A stretch of DNA of 64,000 nucleotides, from positions 5,525,963 through 5,589,962 of the forward strand of contig NC_135551.1 of assembly GCF_964340395.1 (NCBI RefSeq), read 5' to 3'. The translations under genes were made by a program, and so were the position numbers. Below are positions 43,501-46,336 of this stretch, piece by piece. Source of the DNA: Glandiceps talaboti (Eukaryota; Hemichordata; Enteropneusta; Spengelidae). The stretch's first letter is position 1, and the number at the start of each line of letters is the position of its first letter. The notes beneath the pieces were generated by a model. It made no database searches. It saw only the letters and a list, made by a program, of their open reading frames with translations, and had not been told where the DNA came from.

Positions 43501-46336
43501 TTTTCCGTCTCTTCTCCTTCCTAGCTTTGTCATCAATCAGCTTTGAAATCCTCAATATCAAATCCCTTATAACAAATACAAATCATACCAAATTAGGCCT
43601 CAAAAAAAGTAATTGTTTGGTTCTGGTTACCCGACCCCACCTAGCTTTTCACTACCAACCCTAAATTTTTTTTTATGTATCAATAGAAAAATAATAAAAT
43701 TGCAAAAATTGTGAAGTCTCACGAGAAATAGTGGATGCGGAAACTGCCATCAACTTATAAAGACACCCTAAAACTGTTCTTCAAATCTGTAATGGCTATA
43801 CATGCGAAAGGAAAAAATAAATAACACAGAGACCATTGGGAAAACAAAGGAAAACCTGAACTAGACATTAACACAGAAAAAAAAAATATATTAAAATAAA
43901 AAATCTACCTACCCTACCTATTTTAAAACTGAGAGTAACTGGAACCACACATTTTTTTTTTATTAGGACTTAGTTCCATTATACAGAATGTAGCAGACAT
44001 GTAGCTATTTGACAGAGATTGGCTTTAATGGATGCAGCAATACTATGACACATGACAAGTGAGTGCAAGTGTAAAGTGTGGCATATACTCAGGGTATTTG
44101 CGTGAGTACTTGCCGTATTCTCTGTGGCAGCACTTTCACAAGCATAGTGGCAGCAGAAAACACTGCAAGCACAAGTGTAAATACCCCTGGTGCCCACATT
44201 GGCACTCACGTGGCATGGGGTTCTGTGTTATTGGTTAGAATTTTGTGATTAATTACAAAAAGACATTATGTTAATGACTATGCATGGCTGTGGATGATTT
44301 TAAATTGGCCATCTCATGCATATCAGTACTTCTAGCGTAATGACTTTCACTATACAAAACTGTACGTGAGTTGCGGTGTAAATCGTAACGATGCCTTTAG
44401 ACTATTTCTCGTAATAATTGTATGAATGTATTTTGTAACTGTGTGAGCTGAACAATTCAAAACGACCACTCAAACCCACATTCCTTGATATTTGCATTCT
44501 AATGAGCATATACGCATATTACAATTAGCTTTTGTTATCACAGCTTGCATACTAATGAGTATATACTAATGAGCATATGCACATTGACTGCTTTGGTTAC
44601 AGTATAGTATGCATACTAATGAGCATATATATGCATACAGGCTTTAGTTACAGTGTAACTTGCATACTAATGAGCATATATGCACATTGGCTACTTTGGT
44701 TACAATATAGCTTGCATACTAATGAGCATATCTGCATACTGGCTTTGGTTACAATATAACTTGCATATTAAAGAACATATATGCATACTGACTTTGGTTA
44801 CTGTATAACTTGCATACGAATGAGCATATGCATGGCAGCTTACATTGGTATAACTTGCATTTGTGGTGGATTGTGATGGTTTACATGATTCAACGCTATT
44901 ACCTAATATATAATCAATGGTTTAGGACAAAATGACAACAAATACAACATACCCTTCATGGCTATATTTCCTGTTTAAAGATAGCAATCCCAGGATATAG
45001 ATGTCTGGATGTAATTCTTTTATACCATTGTCTCCAAGTGGTGTTACGATCTGTAGAAGCAGAAAGAAAGACAACAGTAAGAACAATACAGTACATTTAC
45101 TGTAACATTTTGATACAAGAGATAAAGTTATCCTTTTGGCATTCAGTTCAAAGTGACTACATACGTACATTTCCTTTGAATCATACTGACATCATCAGTG
45201 AAATGATGTTAAGGTATCTGATGTTCAAGTGACCCCCTAGTAGAGTCACATGGTTGCAGACTACTCTAAATAGGTGGCAGGTATCAATTACTATTCTACC
45301 GTAACTGAGATATTAATCAAAGTACACAACTTACTATGACATGAACACAAGAAATGACAGGTCATCACAGTACGTGTAAACCCTTCTTTCAATCAGATAA
45401 ACTCATTTGTTTAAAAATACATACTGACATATAATTGCACCAAATGATTTTTCCTTACCTCACATTTTGGACAATGTACAGACTTTTTACTTTTGCCGAA
45501 TTTTGACAAGCATCCTTCACAGAAAGTGTGACCACATCCTAATAGTAATGGAATACGAGGTCCATGTGGCCTTGCAGGATCTACCAAAGTAACAATTATG
45601 GATGTAAAAGAATTTATTTTTTATAAAGTGTAAATTCAGTTGATTTAATGGAATGATTCTACCCAAAGCACAAAAACACTGCTGCTGATTTTGACATCTT
45701 CCTACAAACATACCGGTGTATTTTCTGGTGGCATAAACGTTTGGTTTTGTTACTCTGTGCAGTATTCAATGTATGCTACACCACAGTTCTGCACTACCCC
45801 CGAGCACTTACACCTCTCTCAACAACATGATATAGCAATCTTTCTTATGAAGTCTTGTGATCAAAATGCCAATGAATTTCAACAAACAAATTACTACTAT
45901 ATTATTATAAATTATATTACTATTCTAATTTTATGATTCTGTGGATAATATCGAGTCGATGTTGAAGAGTATTATTGATACATATGATTATTTTCGAATT
46001 ATGGTGTGGGTTAATTTCGAAACGAGACTAACAGCTGAATCTTTTTTCTGACGTCATCACTTCCTGTCTTCTCCATGTCTGATCAGATCAGGGTTTCACA
46101 AATGTTACAAAAATGCTCCACGGCGGAGTGAGTATTTAGAGATATACGTTATTGTTCATTTGCGTCAATAACATGCAGTATTTCTTTGCTAAAACGCAAA
46201 TCTGTTCCATTTCTCTGTCAAAAGTGTTATCTCAGGATCTACCAATACGAGTTTGACAATATATAAACAAATAGACTGCCTTACCCTGAGTGCCAAAACT
46301 TCGGCAACAGTTAGGACAAGTTGGATTTTTTTGCAT
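1315..46336 (-). CDS. RNF17: RNF17/TDRD4-like RING, B-box and multi-Tudor protein (35 exons, 3' end missing)
   Basis: Joining 35 exons by GT/AG sites and phase gives one open frame of 1707 codons without an internal stop. Order: RING (res 7-57), B-boxes (about 125-221), coiled coil (about 222-330), linker with basic and acidic runs, five extended Tudor domains (about 480-1707). Each Tudor core shows the W-Y/C-R-A then Y-V/I-D-Y/F-G pattern. Exon 17 carries a YVDLQKPP then [10 protein letters not shown] block that I associate specifically with RNF17, and overall order and length (human RNF17 is about 1620 aa) fit that family. Known role of the family: germ-granule scaffold binding dimethylarginine on PIWI proteins, shaping piRNA loading (mouse RNF17, fly Qin/Kumo). 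The final exon(s) lie left of 1315 or outside the window. Coordinates span introns; exons are listed separately. Confidence in identity is high, in exact boundaries moderate to high. Confidence 0.93.
1824..3336 (-). repeat. 72-bp minisatellite made from the exon 34 end and its splice donor (21 extra copies)
   Basis: The donor dinucleotide recurs every 72 bp from 1824 to the functional site at 3336 (21 full periods, no indel drift). Each unit reads as the last ~56 coding bases of exon 34, a CAG|GTTAG-type donor and ~16 intron bases. Array copies carry an in-frame TAG where exon 34 has TAT (TYVDYG becomes T-stop-VDYV). A 360-bp (5-unit) higher-order period is visible: 2581-2940 is nearly identical to 2941-3300. 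Confidence 0.93.
3337..3475 (-). CDS. RNF17: RNF17-like exon 34 (eTud5 core)
   Basis: [18 protein letters not shown], then [18 protein letters not shown]. The usual DYGN Asn is replaced (DYGT). Acceptor GTGTACAG, donor GACAG|GTTAGTGAG. The last ~60 bases and the donor are the source of the 72-bp array that follows. Confidence 0.92.
3634..5096. mobile_element. 1.46-kb non-autonomous TIR element, TWA target duplication (PIF/Harbinger-like)
   Basis: About 85-bp terminal inverted repeats starting GGGACG(A/T)CATCGAAATC, flanked by TTA on both sides. The outer ~400 bp (left) and ~240 bp (right) match the 4.9-kb element at 27777-32708, so it is a deletion derivative whose centre (about 4087-4590) was replaced. 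No transposase is seen. The 3-bp TWA duplication fits PIF/Harbinger; superfamily assignment is inference. Confidence 0.85.
4087..4590 (-). other. Segment shared in inverted orientation with the hAT-like element at 38690-39150
   Basis: Read on the minus strand it ends ACC-ATG-GCC-GCC-AAG-CGT-GAG-CTT|GTAAGT, resembling a 5' UTR, start codon and first exon with donor. The copy in the other element has GCC-ATG-CCT-GAG-CTT-GTAG at the equivalent place. It could be a captured promoter/first exon or a third nested element. Confidence 0.5.
5318..5345 (-). repeat. Diverged copy of the exon 33 3' end
   Basis: ATTGAAAACCCAATACCAG on the minus strand repeats exon 33's ATTGAAAACCCAGTGCCTG 55 bp downstream; the donor GT is displaced. 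Confidence 0.55.
5377..5509 (-). CDS. RNF17: RNF17-like exon 33 (eTud5 helix)
   Basis: [20 protein letters not shown] forms the long helix before the Tudor core. Acceptor TTTTCAG, donor CCTG|GTATGT. A second copy of its end lies 55 bp downstream. Confidence 0.87.
5655..5666 (-). CDS. RNF17: RNF17-like exon 32, predicted 12-nt microexon (IYIK)
   Basis: ATTTATATAAAA is bounded by AATACCAG and GTAAAT on the minus strand, is in phase 0 on both sides and codes IYIK. Inserting it turns the abrupt NNPAE|RLG join between exons 31 and 33 into NNPAE-IYIK-RLG, the canonical first strand of an eTud domain. The inference rests on motif fit and splice sites only. Confidence 0.62.
5920..6434 (+). other. 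Intronic region with two open frames of unknown meaning
   Basis: Open frames of 67 codons (5920-6123, with a duplicated AWVKGHD) and 100 codons (6132-6434). The base composition looks richer in GC than its surroundings. No family recognised and no flanking repeats found, so it may be an old insertion or chance. Confidence 0.2.
6520..6612 (-). repeat. Diverged copies of the exon 31 3' end
   Basis: On the plus strand, CTGCTGGGTTATT (6523) and ACCTCTACTGGGTTA (6590) echo the exon boundary ACCTCTGCTGGGTTATT at 6650; the second keeps a donor (GAG|GTAAAC). Spacing is about 60-68 bp. Confidence 0.45.
6652..6879 (-). CDS. RNF17: RNF17-like exon 31 (eTud4 end, eTud5 start)
   Basis: [14 protein letters not shown] ends eTud4; [14 protein letters not shown] begins eTud5 and stops exactly where Tudor proteins continue with a YIQ/YIK strand. 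Donor GAG|GTAAGT. Acceptor is CCATAG. Confidence 0.9.
7064..7137. repeat. 19-bp perfect inverted repeat (hairpin)
   Basis: CCAGGGTTACCAAACCATA at 7064-7082 and its exact complement at 7119-7137, with a 36-bp loop. It abuts a fragment (7119-7283) related to the hAT-like element at 42384-42850, ending in the same AAAACACTG. Confidence 0.75.
7393..7479 (-). CDS. RNF17: RNF17-like exon 30 (eTud4)
   Basis: 29 codons: [20 protein letters not shown], the helix of the SN-like half. Acceptor ATTTCAG, donor AAG|GTATGG. Confidence 0.85.
8034..8112. repeat. (CAA/CAG)n microsatellite
   Basis: About 26 trinucleotide units, intronic; open frames across it on both strands are simple-repeat artefacts. Confidence 0.95.
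8606..8675 (-). repeat. Diverged copy of exon 29 3' half
   Basis: On the plus strand, TTGACTACTGGAGTGA, CTACTGTGGGACTTCAAGGT and CAACTG align in order with exon 29 (8818-8880: TTGCTTACTGGAGTGA, CTGCTGTGGAATTTCAAGAT, CAACGG). The donor is lost. Confidence 0.55.
8823..8942 (-). CDS. RNF17: RNF17-like exon 29 (eTud4 core)
   Basis: [20 protein letters not shown], then [13 protein letters not shown] is conserved. Acceptor TTTTCAG, donor CCA|GTAAGC, phase 0. A diverged copy of its 3' half is at 8606-8675. Confidence 0.92.
9275..10124. mobile_element. Non-autonomous element with ~15-bp inverted ends and internal ~145-bp tandem repeats
   Basis: Left end CCTCCCGTAAGGGA, right end TCCCTTACGGGGAGG. 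Inside, a unit containing TTAATGAATAATTTGCATAA recurs at 9498, 9641, 9787 and 9934 (143-147 bp). No coding capacity and no clear target duplication. Its insertion splits exon 28-derived repeats. Confidence 0.6.
10150..10398 (-). repeat. Degenerate ~73-bp repeats derived in part from the exon 28 3' end
   Basis: ACTTCAACTCTAGAGGGC at 10164 matches the exon 28 boundary ACTTCAACTCC with its GTAA donor; CACAACTCT(A/G)GAGGGTGCTAGTTAT copies follow at 10201, 10274 and 10347 (73-bp steps). Another copy lies at 9241, across the inserted element. Confidence 0.55.
10399..10571 (-). CDS. RNF17: RNF17-like exon 28 (eTud4)
   Basis: [16 protein letters not shown] helix, then [20 protein letters not shown]. 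Acceptor ATTTCAG, donor GTTGAA|GTAAGT. Degenerate copies of its 3' end occur in the downstream intron (10150-10398). Confidence 0.92.
10572..11168. other. Intron 27, nothing recognised
   Basis: No repeat, RNA gene or open frame of note. Confidence 0.5.
11169..11764 (-). CDS. RNF17: RNF17-like exon 27 (long acidic linker and eTud4 start)
   Basis: The largest exon (199 codons): a disordered acidic linker with [14 protein letters not shown], then [20 protein letters not shown] opening eTud4. Acceptor CCTTACAG, donor ACAAG|GTAAGA. Confidence 0.9.
11765..12257. other. Intron 26 (right part), nothing recognised
   Basis: Unique-looking AT-rich sequence up to the pentanucleotide microsatellite. Confidence 0.45.
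12258..12545. repeat. (AATAC)n pentanucleotide microsatellite, degenerate
   Basis: Pure AATAC copies at 12258-12300, then degenerate ones (ACCAT, GCAAT, ACAGT) up to the exon 26 donor. Open frames across it are artefacts. Confidence 0.92.
12575..12735 (-). CDS. RNF17: RNF17-like exon 26 (eTud3 end)
   Basis: [19 protein letters not shown] then [14 protein letters not shown]. Acceptor CTGCATAG, donor AAAAT|GTATGT. A pentanucleotide microsatellite begins right after the donor. Confidence 0.85.
12736..13057. other. Intron 25, nothing recognised
   Basis: 322 bp without recognised features. Confidence 0.5.
13058..13264 (-). CDS. RNF17: RNF17-like exon 25 (eTud3 core)
   Basis: [20 protein letters not shown] with intact DYGN, then [20 protein letters not shown]. 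Fills exactly 69 codons in phase 0. Donor AAG|GTAGGT. Confidence 0.93.
13265..13588. other. Intron 24, nothing recognised
   Basis: 324 bp without recognised features. Confidence 0.5.
13589..13748 (-). CDS. RNF17: RNF17-like exon 24 (eTud3)
   Basis: Helix [15 protein letters not shown], then [19 protein letters not shown]; Cys replaces the usual Tyr of WYR. Acceptor CCTCTACAG, donor CTG|GTAAGTG. Confidence 0.9.
13867..14834. mobile_element. 968-bp TIR element with 7-bp target duplication
   Basis: Ends are CATGGAAGTAGAACCCCAG and its complement with few mismatches, flanked by GTACTTA on both sides (13860-13866, 14835-14841). A second inverted pair lies inside (ACAGTCATCGCCTCTGC at 13974; complement near 14771). 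CA-starting ends and a 7-8 bp duplication are compatible with the P superfamily, but no transposase is present, so this is tentative. Confidence 0.8.
14388..14612 (-). pseudogene. PHD-finger-like gene fragment inside the TIR element
   Basis: 74-codon frame starting [16 protein letters not shown]. Its end has [20 protein letters not shown] followed by CHV: C-x-C-x10-C-x4-C, the spacing of the first zinc ligands of ING-type PHD fingers. The remaining ligands and the W-F-H part are missing, so it is a truncated exon or first exon of a transposon gene. Confidence 0.5.
14842..15271. repeat. Degenerate repeats of a GTAAAATCTAC..TTTACC type
   Basis: Imperfect copies of AGTAAAATCTA followed 30-40 bp later by CACTTTATGAG or CATTTTACCAGG. 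The same vocabulary occurs in the hAT-like elements at 42384-42850 and 51868, suggesting old copies. Confidence 0.4.
15272..15511 (-). CDS. RNF17: RNF17-like exon 23 (linker and eTud3 start)
   Basis: Acidic linker [12 protein letters not shown], then [20 protein letters not shown], the eTud3 opening. Acceptor ATTCCAG, donor ACTG|GTAGGT. Confidence 0.9.
15910..15984 (-). repeat. 23-bp tandem repeat of the exon 22 end and donor
   Basis: The unit ACAGGACCAGG|GTAAGTGTTTGT (minus strand) gives donors at 15984 (functional), 15961, 15938 and 15914. The outermost copy is diverged. The period is not a multiple of 3, so distal donors would shift frame. Confidence 0.85.
15985..16096 (-). CDS. RNF17: RNF17-like exon 22 (eTud2 end)
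   Basis: [20 protein letters not shown]; ends GGACCAGG|GTAAGT. Three further copies of this end and donor follow at 23-24 bp spacing. Confidence 0.86.
16097..16637. other. Intron 21, nothing recognised
   Basis: 541 bp, AT-rich, no recognised feature. Confidence 0.5.
16638..16752 (-). CDS. RNF17: RNF17-like exon 21 (eTud2)
   Basis: [22 protein letters not shown]-like half of eTud2. Acceptor CACCCAG, donor CAGG|GTAAG. Confidence 0.9.
16888..17095. repeat. (TCTG)n microsatellite with ATTCATTC interruptions
   Basis: Tetranucleotide repeat in intron 20; long open frames reading LSVCLSV are artefacts. Confidence 0.95.
17301..17416 (-). CDS. RNF17: RNF17-like exon 20 (eTud2 core)
   Basis: [18 protein letters not shown], intact DYGN. 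Acceptor TTGTCAG, donor CAG|GTAGGT, phase 0. Confidence 0.93.
17417..17961. other. Intron 19, nothing recognised
   Basis: 545 bp without recognised features. Confidence 0.5.
17962..18124 (-). CDS. RNF17: RNF17-like exon 19 (eTud2)
   Basis: [15 protein letters not shown] helix, then [20 protein letters not shown]. Acceptor CCTTACAG, donor ATTG|GTAGGT. Confidence 0.93.
18288..20406 (-). repeat. 33-bp minisatellite made from the exon 18 end and its splice donor (64 extra copies)
   Basis: Donors fall at exact 33-bp steps from 20406 to 18294 (64 periods). Each unit is CAGAAG|GTAGGTTTA joined to the exon-derived segment coding PDTIYIQK. The array is open in exon frame throughout, so each more distal donor would add 11 residues ([11 protein letters not shown] type). 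Variant units (GTACAC for TATATA and others) recur with a 26-unit (858-bp) spacing, a higher-order repeat. Confidence 0.95.
20407..20522 (-). CDS. RNF17: RNF17-like exon 18 (eTud2 start)
   Basis: Residues 685-723: linker, then [16 protein letters not shown], the first strand of eTud2. It ends CAGAAG|GTAGGT, phase 0. The last 24 bases plus the first 9 intron bases are amplified 64 more times downstream (33-bp array), so this boundary is the rightmost of 65 equivalent donors. Confidence 0.85.
20523..21129. other. Intron 17, nothing recognised
   Basis: 607 bp, AT-rich, no recognised feature. Confidence 0.5.
21130..21283 (-). CDS. RNF17: RNF17-like exon 17 (eTud1 end)
   Basis: [13 protein letters not shown] then [17 protein letters not shown], the strongest RNF17-specific signature in the gene. 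Acceptor TTACACAG, donor GGAA|GTAAG, phase 1. A fragment of this exon is copied in the upstream intron near 22002. Confidence 0.9.
21521..21801 (+). mobile_element. tRNA-derived SINE
   Basis: Box A (TGGCTGAGTGG, 21533-21543) and box B (GGTTCGAACCC, 21576-21586) lie at tRNA spacing, Ser/Leu-like. The body has GGTTTTCCCCGGGTACTCCG, a motif common in deeply conserved metazoan SINE domains, and the tail ends AATAAATATTGTAG. No target duplication was identified. Confidence 0.85.
22001..22030 (-). repeat. Copy of part of exon 17
   Basis: GGTTTCTGTAGGTCAACATA matches exon 17 (GGTTTCTGTAGGTCTACATA at 21237) with one mismatch, 766 bp away in the upstream intron. Confidence 0.6.
22127..22198 (-). CDS. 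RNF17: RNF17-like exon 16 (eTud1)
   Basis: 24 codons, [20 protein letters not shown]; the W-S/T-x-E-A helix of the SN-like half of eTud1. Acceptor TTTCAG, donor ACG|GTGAGT. Confidence 0.88.
22199..22866. other. Intron 15 contents
   Basis: Poly-T near 22252, a short duplicated AAAAAGTATGG(G/A)ATATAT segment near 22587/22639, and AGTGACAAGGCCCCTTAGG near 22771, one arm of the palindrome at 62671-62718. Nothing else recognised. Confidence 0.45.
22867..22948 (-). CDS. RNF17: RNF17-like exon 15 (eTud1)
   Basis: [20 protein letters not shown] followed by VDIVPTE: the 'L..P..A..C.L..I.P' segment following a Tudor core. Donor GAA|GTAAGT, phase 0. Confidence 0.9.
23338..23480. mobile_element. Short MITE with ~27-bp inverted ends
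   Basis: TTGCAAGTGTTGGTGTACTC at the left and the imperfect complement of AAATACCCCAAGTATGCCAC at the right. A related copy is at 44060-44215. C-rich tract just to the left. Confidence 0.6.
23600..23899. mobile_element. 300-bp MITE with TTAA target duplication (Kolobok/piggyBac-like)
   Basis: Ends AGGGGAACACCACTCC and GGAGAGTGTTCCCCT, flanked by TTAA (23596-23599, 23900-23903). A relative lies at 37828-38255. Confidence 0.85.
24255..24408 (-). CDS. RNF17: RNF17-like exon 14 (eTud1 core)
   Basis: HWYRARVKS then [14 protein letters not shown]: a complete Tudor barrel with the aromatic residues and the DYGN Asn used for dimethylarginine binding. Acceptor CCACATAG, donor TAG|GTAAG. Confidence 0.95.
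24409..24729. other. Intron 13, nothing recognised
   Basis: 321 bp without recognised features. Confidence 0.5.
24730..24885 (-). CDS. RNF17: RNF17-like exon 13 (eTud1, N part)
   Basis: Residues 479-530: [18 protein letters not shown] is the standard opening strand of an extended Tudor domain, followed by the long helix. Acceptor CTTACAG, donor GTTG|GTAAGT. Confidence 0.9.
25600..26690 (-). repeat. ~151-bp tandem repeat with a hairpin-bearing end
   Basis: TGGATCGTATCA recurs at 25741, 25892, 26042, 26193, 26343 and 26494. The right end has a CGGACGGA run and AGTCCCCG..CGGGGACT (26652-26684), a 7-8 bp stem. Frames of about 100-155 codons on the minus strand follow the repeat. Probably a non-autonomous mobile element family; a Helitron-like end is possible but unproven. 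Confidence 0.7.
26950..27096 (-). CDS. RNF17: RNF17-like exon 12 (acidic/basic linker)
   Basis: Residues 430-478: [17 protein letters not shown], then a basic run with [16 protein letters not shown]. Acceptor CTTACTAG, donor AAAG|GTAAGG. The acceptor and first ~35 bases are the source of the 52-bp tandem array that starts immediately upstream. Confidence 0.85.
27097..27776 (-). repeat. 51-52-bp minisatellite made from the exon 12 acceptor and exon start (13 extra copies)
   Basis: Each unit on the minus strand is TTGTTATCTTACTAG|ATGCAGACACTGATAA followed by TTTGAGA: splice acceptor plus the first ~25 coding bases of exon 12. Thirteen copies (about 27148 to 27769). The 4.9-kb element is inserted in the last one, at CTAG-TAA-GATAAC. 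Confidence 0.93.
28255..29280 (-). pseudogene. Duplicated transposon gene fragment (two ~420-bp direct copies)
   Basis: 28255-28655 and 28865-29280 are diverged direct copies; 28660-28830 also resembles 29300-29530. On the minus strand the first copy has an acceptor (TGAATAG) and then reads [49 protein letters not shown] before a stop. The second copy ([25 protein letters not shown]) has lost the acceptor. I do not recognise the family. Confidence 0.45.
30021..30079. promoter_or_regulatory. Divergent TATA-box pair
   Basis: TATAAAAG on the plus strand at 30072-30079, and on the minus strand at 30021-30028. The plus box sits about 100 bp before the ATG of the plus-strand cargo gene. No minus-strand gene starting here was identified. 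Confidence 0.45.
30175..31613 (+). pseudogene. Transposon cargo gene: SH3/Tudor-like barrel with acidic and Pro/Ser-rich tail, frame-broken
   Basis: Exon 1 (30175-30343): ATG, then [15 protein letters not shown] and [20 protein letters not shown], a small barrel-like domain. Donor ATG|GTTCGT, acceptor CTCAACAG, exon 2 from 30790 reading [17 protein letters not shown]. The same frame ends with [17 protein letters not shown] and stops at 31613, but has an in-frame TAG at 31020-31022, while a neighbouring frame is the more natural Pro/Ser-rich linker (KSPTPPLPT type) from about 30880 to 31250. Two compensating indels or an old nonsense mutation would explain this. Family not recognised. Confidence 0.5.
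31770..32264 (-). pseudogene. Transposon-type gene with AT-hook-like N-terminus, frameshifted
   Basis: Starts [20 protein letters not shown] followed by GRP (AT-hook-like), then a helix-turn-helix-like [17 protein letters not shown], stopping at 31866 after DENDHYYF. The next frame continues immediately with [20 protein letters not shown], as related proteins in other invertebrates would, so one frameshift is likely. The VDD could be the start of a catalytic acidic motif. Family assignment is by impression only. Confidence 0.45.
32306..32371 (-). repeat. 66-bp nested palindrome in the element
   Basis: 12-bp perfect outer arms (AACGAAGATCAG at 32306-32317; complement at 32360-32371) enclose two further palindromes: GGGCCCTGAAAAGGGCC and GGGGAAAATATTCCCC. 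Confidence 0.8.
32318..32333 (-). ncRNA. Perfect match to the histone mRNA 3' stem-loop
   Basis: On the minus strand, GGCCCTTTTCAGGGCC matches the metazoan consensus GGCYCUUUUCAGRGCC at all 16 positions. The flanks (CTTC before, CTGATC after) are not the usual A-rich ones, no histone frame precedes it, and it lies about 55 bp upstream of the minus-strand cargo gene start. Confidence 0.55.
32869..35182. repeat. ~35/38-bp minisatellite (about 60 copies)
   Basis: Unit TTTGTAAATTTACTAGTACT + ATACATGTATACAGG; length varies because (ACT)A before AGT is present once or twice. Rich in small palindromes (ACTAGT, ATACATGTAT, AAATTT). Unlike the other arrays in this gene I see no exon-derived part. Confidence 0.95.
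35214..35358. mobile_element. Short MITE, copy 1
   Basis: Ends AGTCCCTTGAAAGA and AGTCTCTCAAGGGC; internal TGTGAAGGAAAATG..GGTCAACT matches 58493-58634. Confidence 0.6.
35681..35730 (-). repeat. 39-bp duplication of the exon 11 end and donor
   Basis: AAGTCTAG|GTAGGAAAAAAAA occurs at 35731 (functional boundary) and again 39 bp downstream. Using the distal donor (35690) adds 13 codons in frame with no stop. Confidence 0.85.
35731..35858 (-). CDS. RNF17: RNF17-like exon 11 (proline-rich linker)
   Basis: Residues 387-429 with a PPPIPTRT segment. Its 3' end (CTGGAAGTCTAG|GTAGG) is duplicated 39 bp downstream with a second identical donor at 35690, so a 13-residue in-frame longer form is possible. 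Confidence 0.82.
35859..36561. other. Intron 10, nothing recognised
   Basis: 703 bp AT-rich, no recognised feature. Confidence 0.45.
36562..36760 (-). CDS. RNF17: RNF17-like exon 10 (linker)
   Basis: Residues 321-386. [20 protein letters not shown] closes the helical region; a beta-rich segment ([18 protein letters not shown]) follows. Acceptor TTTTCTGTAG, donor CAAG|GTAGGA. Confidence 0.85.
37203..37553 (+). mobile_element. 5'-truncated non-LTR retrotransposon 3' end (CR1/L2-like)
   Basis: Reads [11 protein letters not shown] and, after a 1-nt shift, [20 protein letters not shown] then [12 protein letters not shown]-stop (37250-37348), the conserved end of CR1/L2-type reverse transcriptase ORFs. 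About 200 bp of 3' UTR and an (ATT)n tail (37524-37553) follow. Confidence 0.82.
37681..37796 (-). CDS. RNF17: RNF17-like exon 9 (coiled coil)
   Basis: Starts [14 protein letters not shown] and continues as a charged helix. Acceptor TTGCAG, donor GAAG|GTGTGT, phase 1. Confidence 0.85.
37828..38255. mobile_element. 428-bp MITE with TTAA target duplication
   Basis: Ends AGGGGAACACACCACTCC and GTGTGGTGCTCCTCT, flanked by TTAA (37824-37827, 38256-38259); same family as 23600-23899. Confidence 0.82.
38391..39646. mobile_element. hAT-like non-autonomous element, 1.26 kb
   Basis: Starts CAGGGTTCGTACAC, ends GTGAGAACCCTG; subterminal TTCCAGG repeats at both ends (38431-38500; 39566-39632). No matching 8-bp duplication is visible, so the ends are less certain. 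Interior 38690-39150 is shared with 4087-4590. A 20+ base C tract is at 39322. Confidence 0.65.
39647..40113. other. Intron 8 (right-hand part), nothing recognised
   Basis: A short duplication of exon 8-like AACAATGCATGCAGTA occurs near 40043 (exon copy at 40123). Confidence 0.4.
40114..40214 (-). CDS. RNF17: RNF17-like exon 8 (coiled coil)
   Basis: Residues 249-281; leucine/isoleucine-rich helix ([19 protein letters not shown]). Acceptor CTACTAG, donor TTAG|GTAAGT, phase 2. Confidence 0.82.
40215..41136. other. Intron 7, nothing recognised
   Basis: 922 bp without recognised features. Confidence 0.45.
41137..41217 (-). CDS. RNF17: RNF17-like exon 7
   Basis: 27 codons in phase 0, helix-forming ([12 protein letters not shown]). 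Start of the coiled-coil region after the B-boxes. Acceptor TACAG, donor AAG|GTATAT. Confidence 0.82.
41403..41646. repeat. (ATATC/ACATC)n pentanucleotide microsatellite
   Basis: ATATC tracts flanking a central CACAT tract (41526-41585). Confidence 0.93.
41918..42059 (-). CDS. RNF17: RNF17-like exon 6 (B-box 2)
   Basis: Residues 174-221: [20 protein letters not shown] then CTNC and HHKNH, the C-x2-H-x7-9-C-x2-C-H-H layout of a B-box type 2. Ends in phase 0 at a GTGAGT donor. Confidence 0.92.
42384..42850. mobile_element. 467-bp non-autonomous element, 6-bp target duplication
   Basis: Starts CAGTGTTTTAGC, ends GTAGAGG-type sequence read inward from AAAAACACTG; flanked by TCTACT on both sides (42378-42383, 42851-42856). 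The CAGTG/CACTG ends look hAT-like though a 6-bp duplication is atypical. Relatives at 7119-7283 and 51868. Confidence 0.72.
42892..43054 (-). CDS. RNF17: RNF17-like exon 5 (B-box 1)
   Basis: Residues 120-173 with [20 protein letters not shown] and a downstream CGVC, then His residues: a B-box zinc-binding pattern. Acceptor TTTATTATAG, donor GAGAA|GTAAG. Confidence 0.9.
43055..43464. other. Intron 4, nothing recognised
   Basis: 410 bp without recognised features. Confidence 0.5.
43465..43550 (-). CDS. RNF17: RNF17-like exon 4 (basic linker)
   Basis: Lysine/arginine-rich stretch ([11 protein letters not shown]) between RING and B-box. The acceptor chosen (TTGATATTGAG) is weak but is the only one that keeps frame; the nearer AG upstream would give an immediate stop. 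Donor GAAG|GTAGGC. Confidence 0.75.
43600..43970. mobile_element. MITE with inverted ends, copy 1
   Basis: Left AATTGTTTGGTTCTGGTTAC, right end the imperfect complement (GTAACTGGAACCACACATT). CCCGACCCCAC inside is shared with 48057-48345. Confidence 0.6.
44060..44215. mobile_element. MITE related to 23338-23480
   Basis: GAGTGCAAGTGT..GGCATA..GGGTATTT at the left and AAATACCCCTGGTGCCCACA at the right in inverted orientation. Confidence 0.55.
44480..44870. repeat. ~50-bp tandem repeat
   Basis: CTTGCATACTAATGAGCATA units at about 44491, 44543, 44608, 44658, 44710, 44760 and 44810, diverged. Confidence 0.8.
44953..45050 (-). CDS. RNF17: RNF17-like exon 3
   Basis: Residues 59-91, starting [16 protein letters not shown]. 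It follows the RING directly as in RNF17. Acceptor TTCTACAG, donor GAAGG|GTATGT, phase 2. Confidence 0.85.
45051..45458. other. Intron 2, nothing recognised
   Basis: 408 bp without recognised features. Confidence 0.5.
45459..45580 (-). CDS. RNF17: RNF17-like exon 2 (RING core)
   Basis: Residues 18-58. [10 protein letters not shown] supplies C33, H35, C38 and C41, and HCPKC supplies C54 and C57, completing a C3HC4 RING. Acceptor TTTGGTAG, donor GAG|GTAAGG, ends in phase 0. In mammalian RNF17 the RING has no well-established ubiquitin ligase activity, so enzyme function is not inferred. Confidence 0.92.
46049..46056. promoter_or_regulatory. Consensus CRE (TGACGTCA) in intron 1 of the RNF17-like gene
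   Basis: Perfect palindromic CRE followed by CACTTCCTG, an ETS-like core. It lies about 280 bp inside the gene from the start codon. CRE/CREM control is common in testis-expressed genes, but function here is inference. Confidence 0.35.
46285..46336 (-). CDS. RNF17: RNF17-like exon 1 (start codon, first RING Cys pair)
   Basis: Start ATG at 46336-46334; reads [17 protein letters not shown], then a GTAAGG donor. C7-x2-C10 is the first RING metal pair. This start was chosen because only this frame joins exon 2. An out-of-frame upstream ATG at 46368-46366 would overlap exon 1 if the transcript starts beyond it. Confidence 0.85.

Noticed and set aside
46308-46313. MYB site (TAACTG on the minus strand) as an A-MYB control element for the piRNA-pathway gene
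   Set aside because: It lies in coding exon 1 and a six-base match is expected often by chance.
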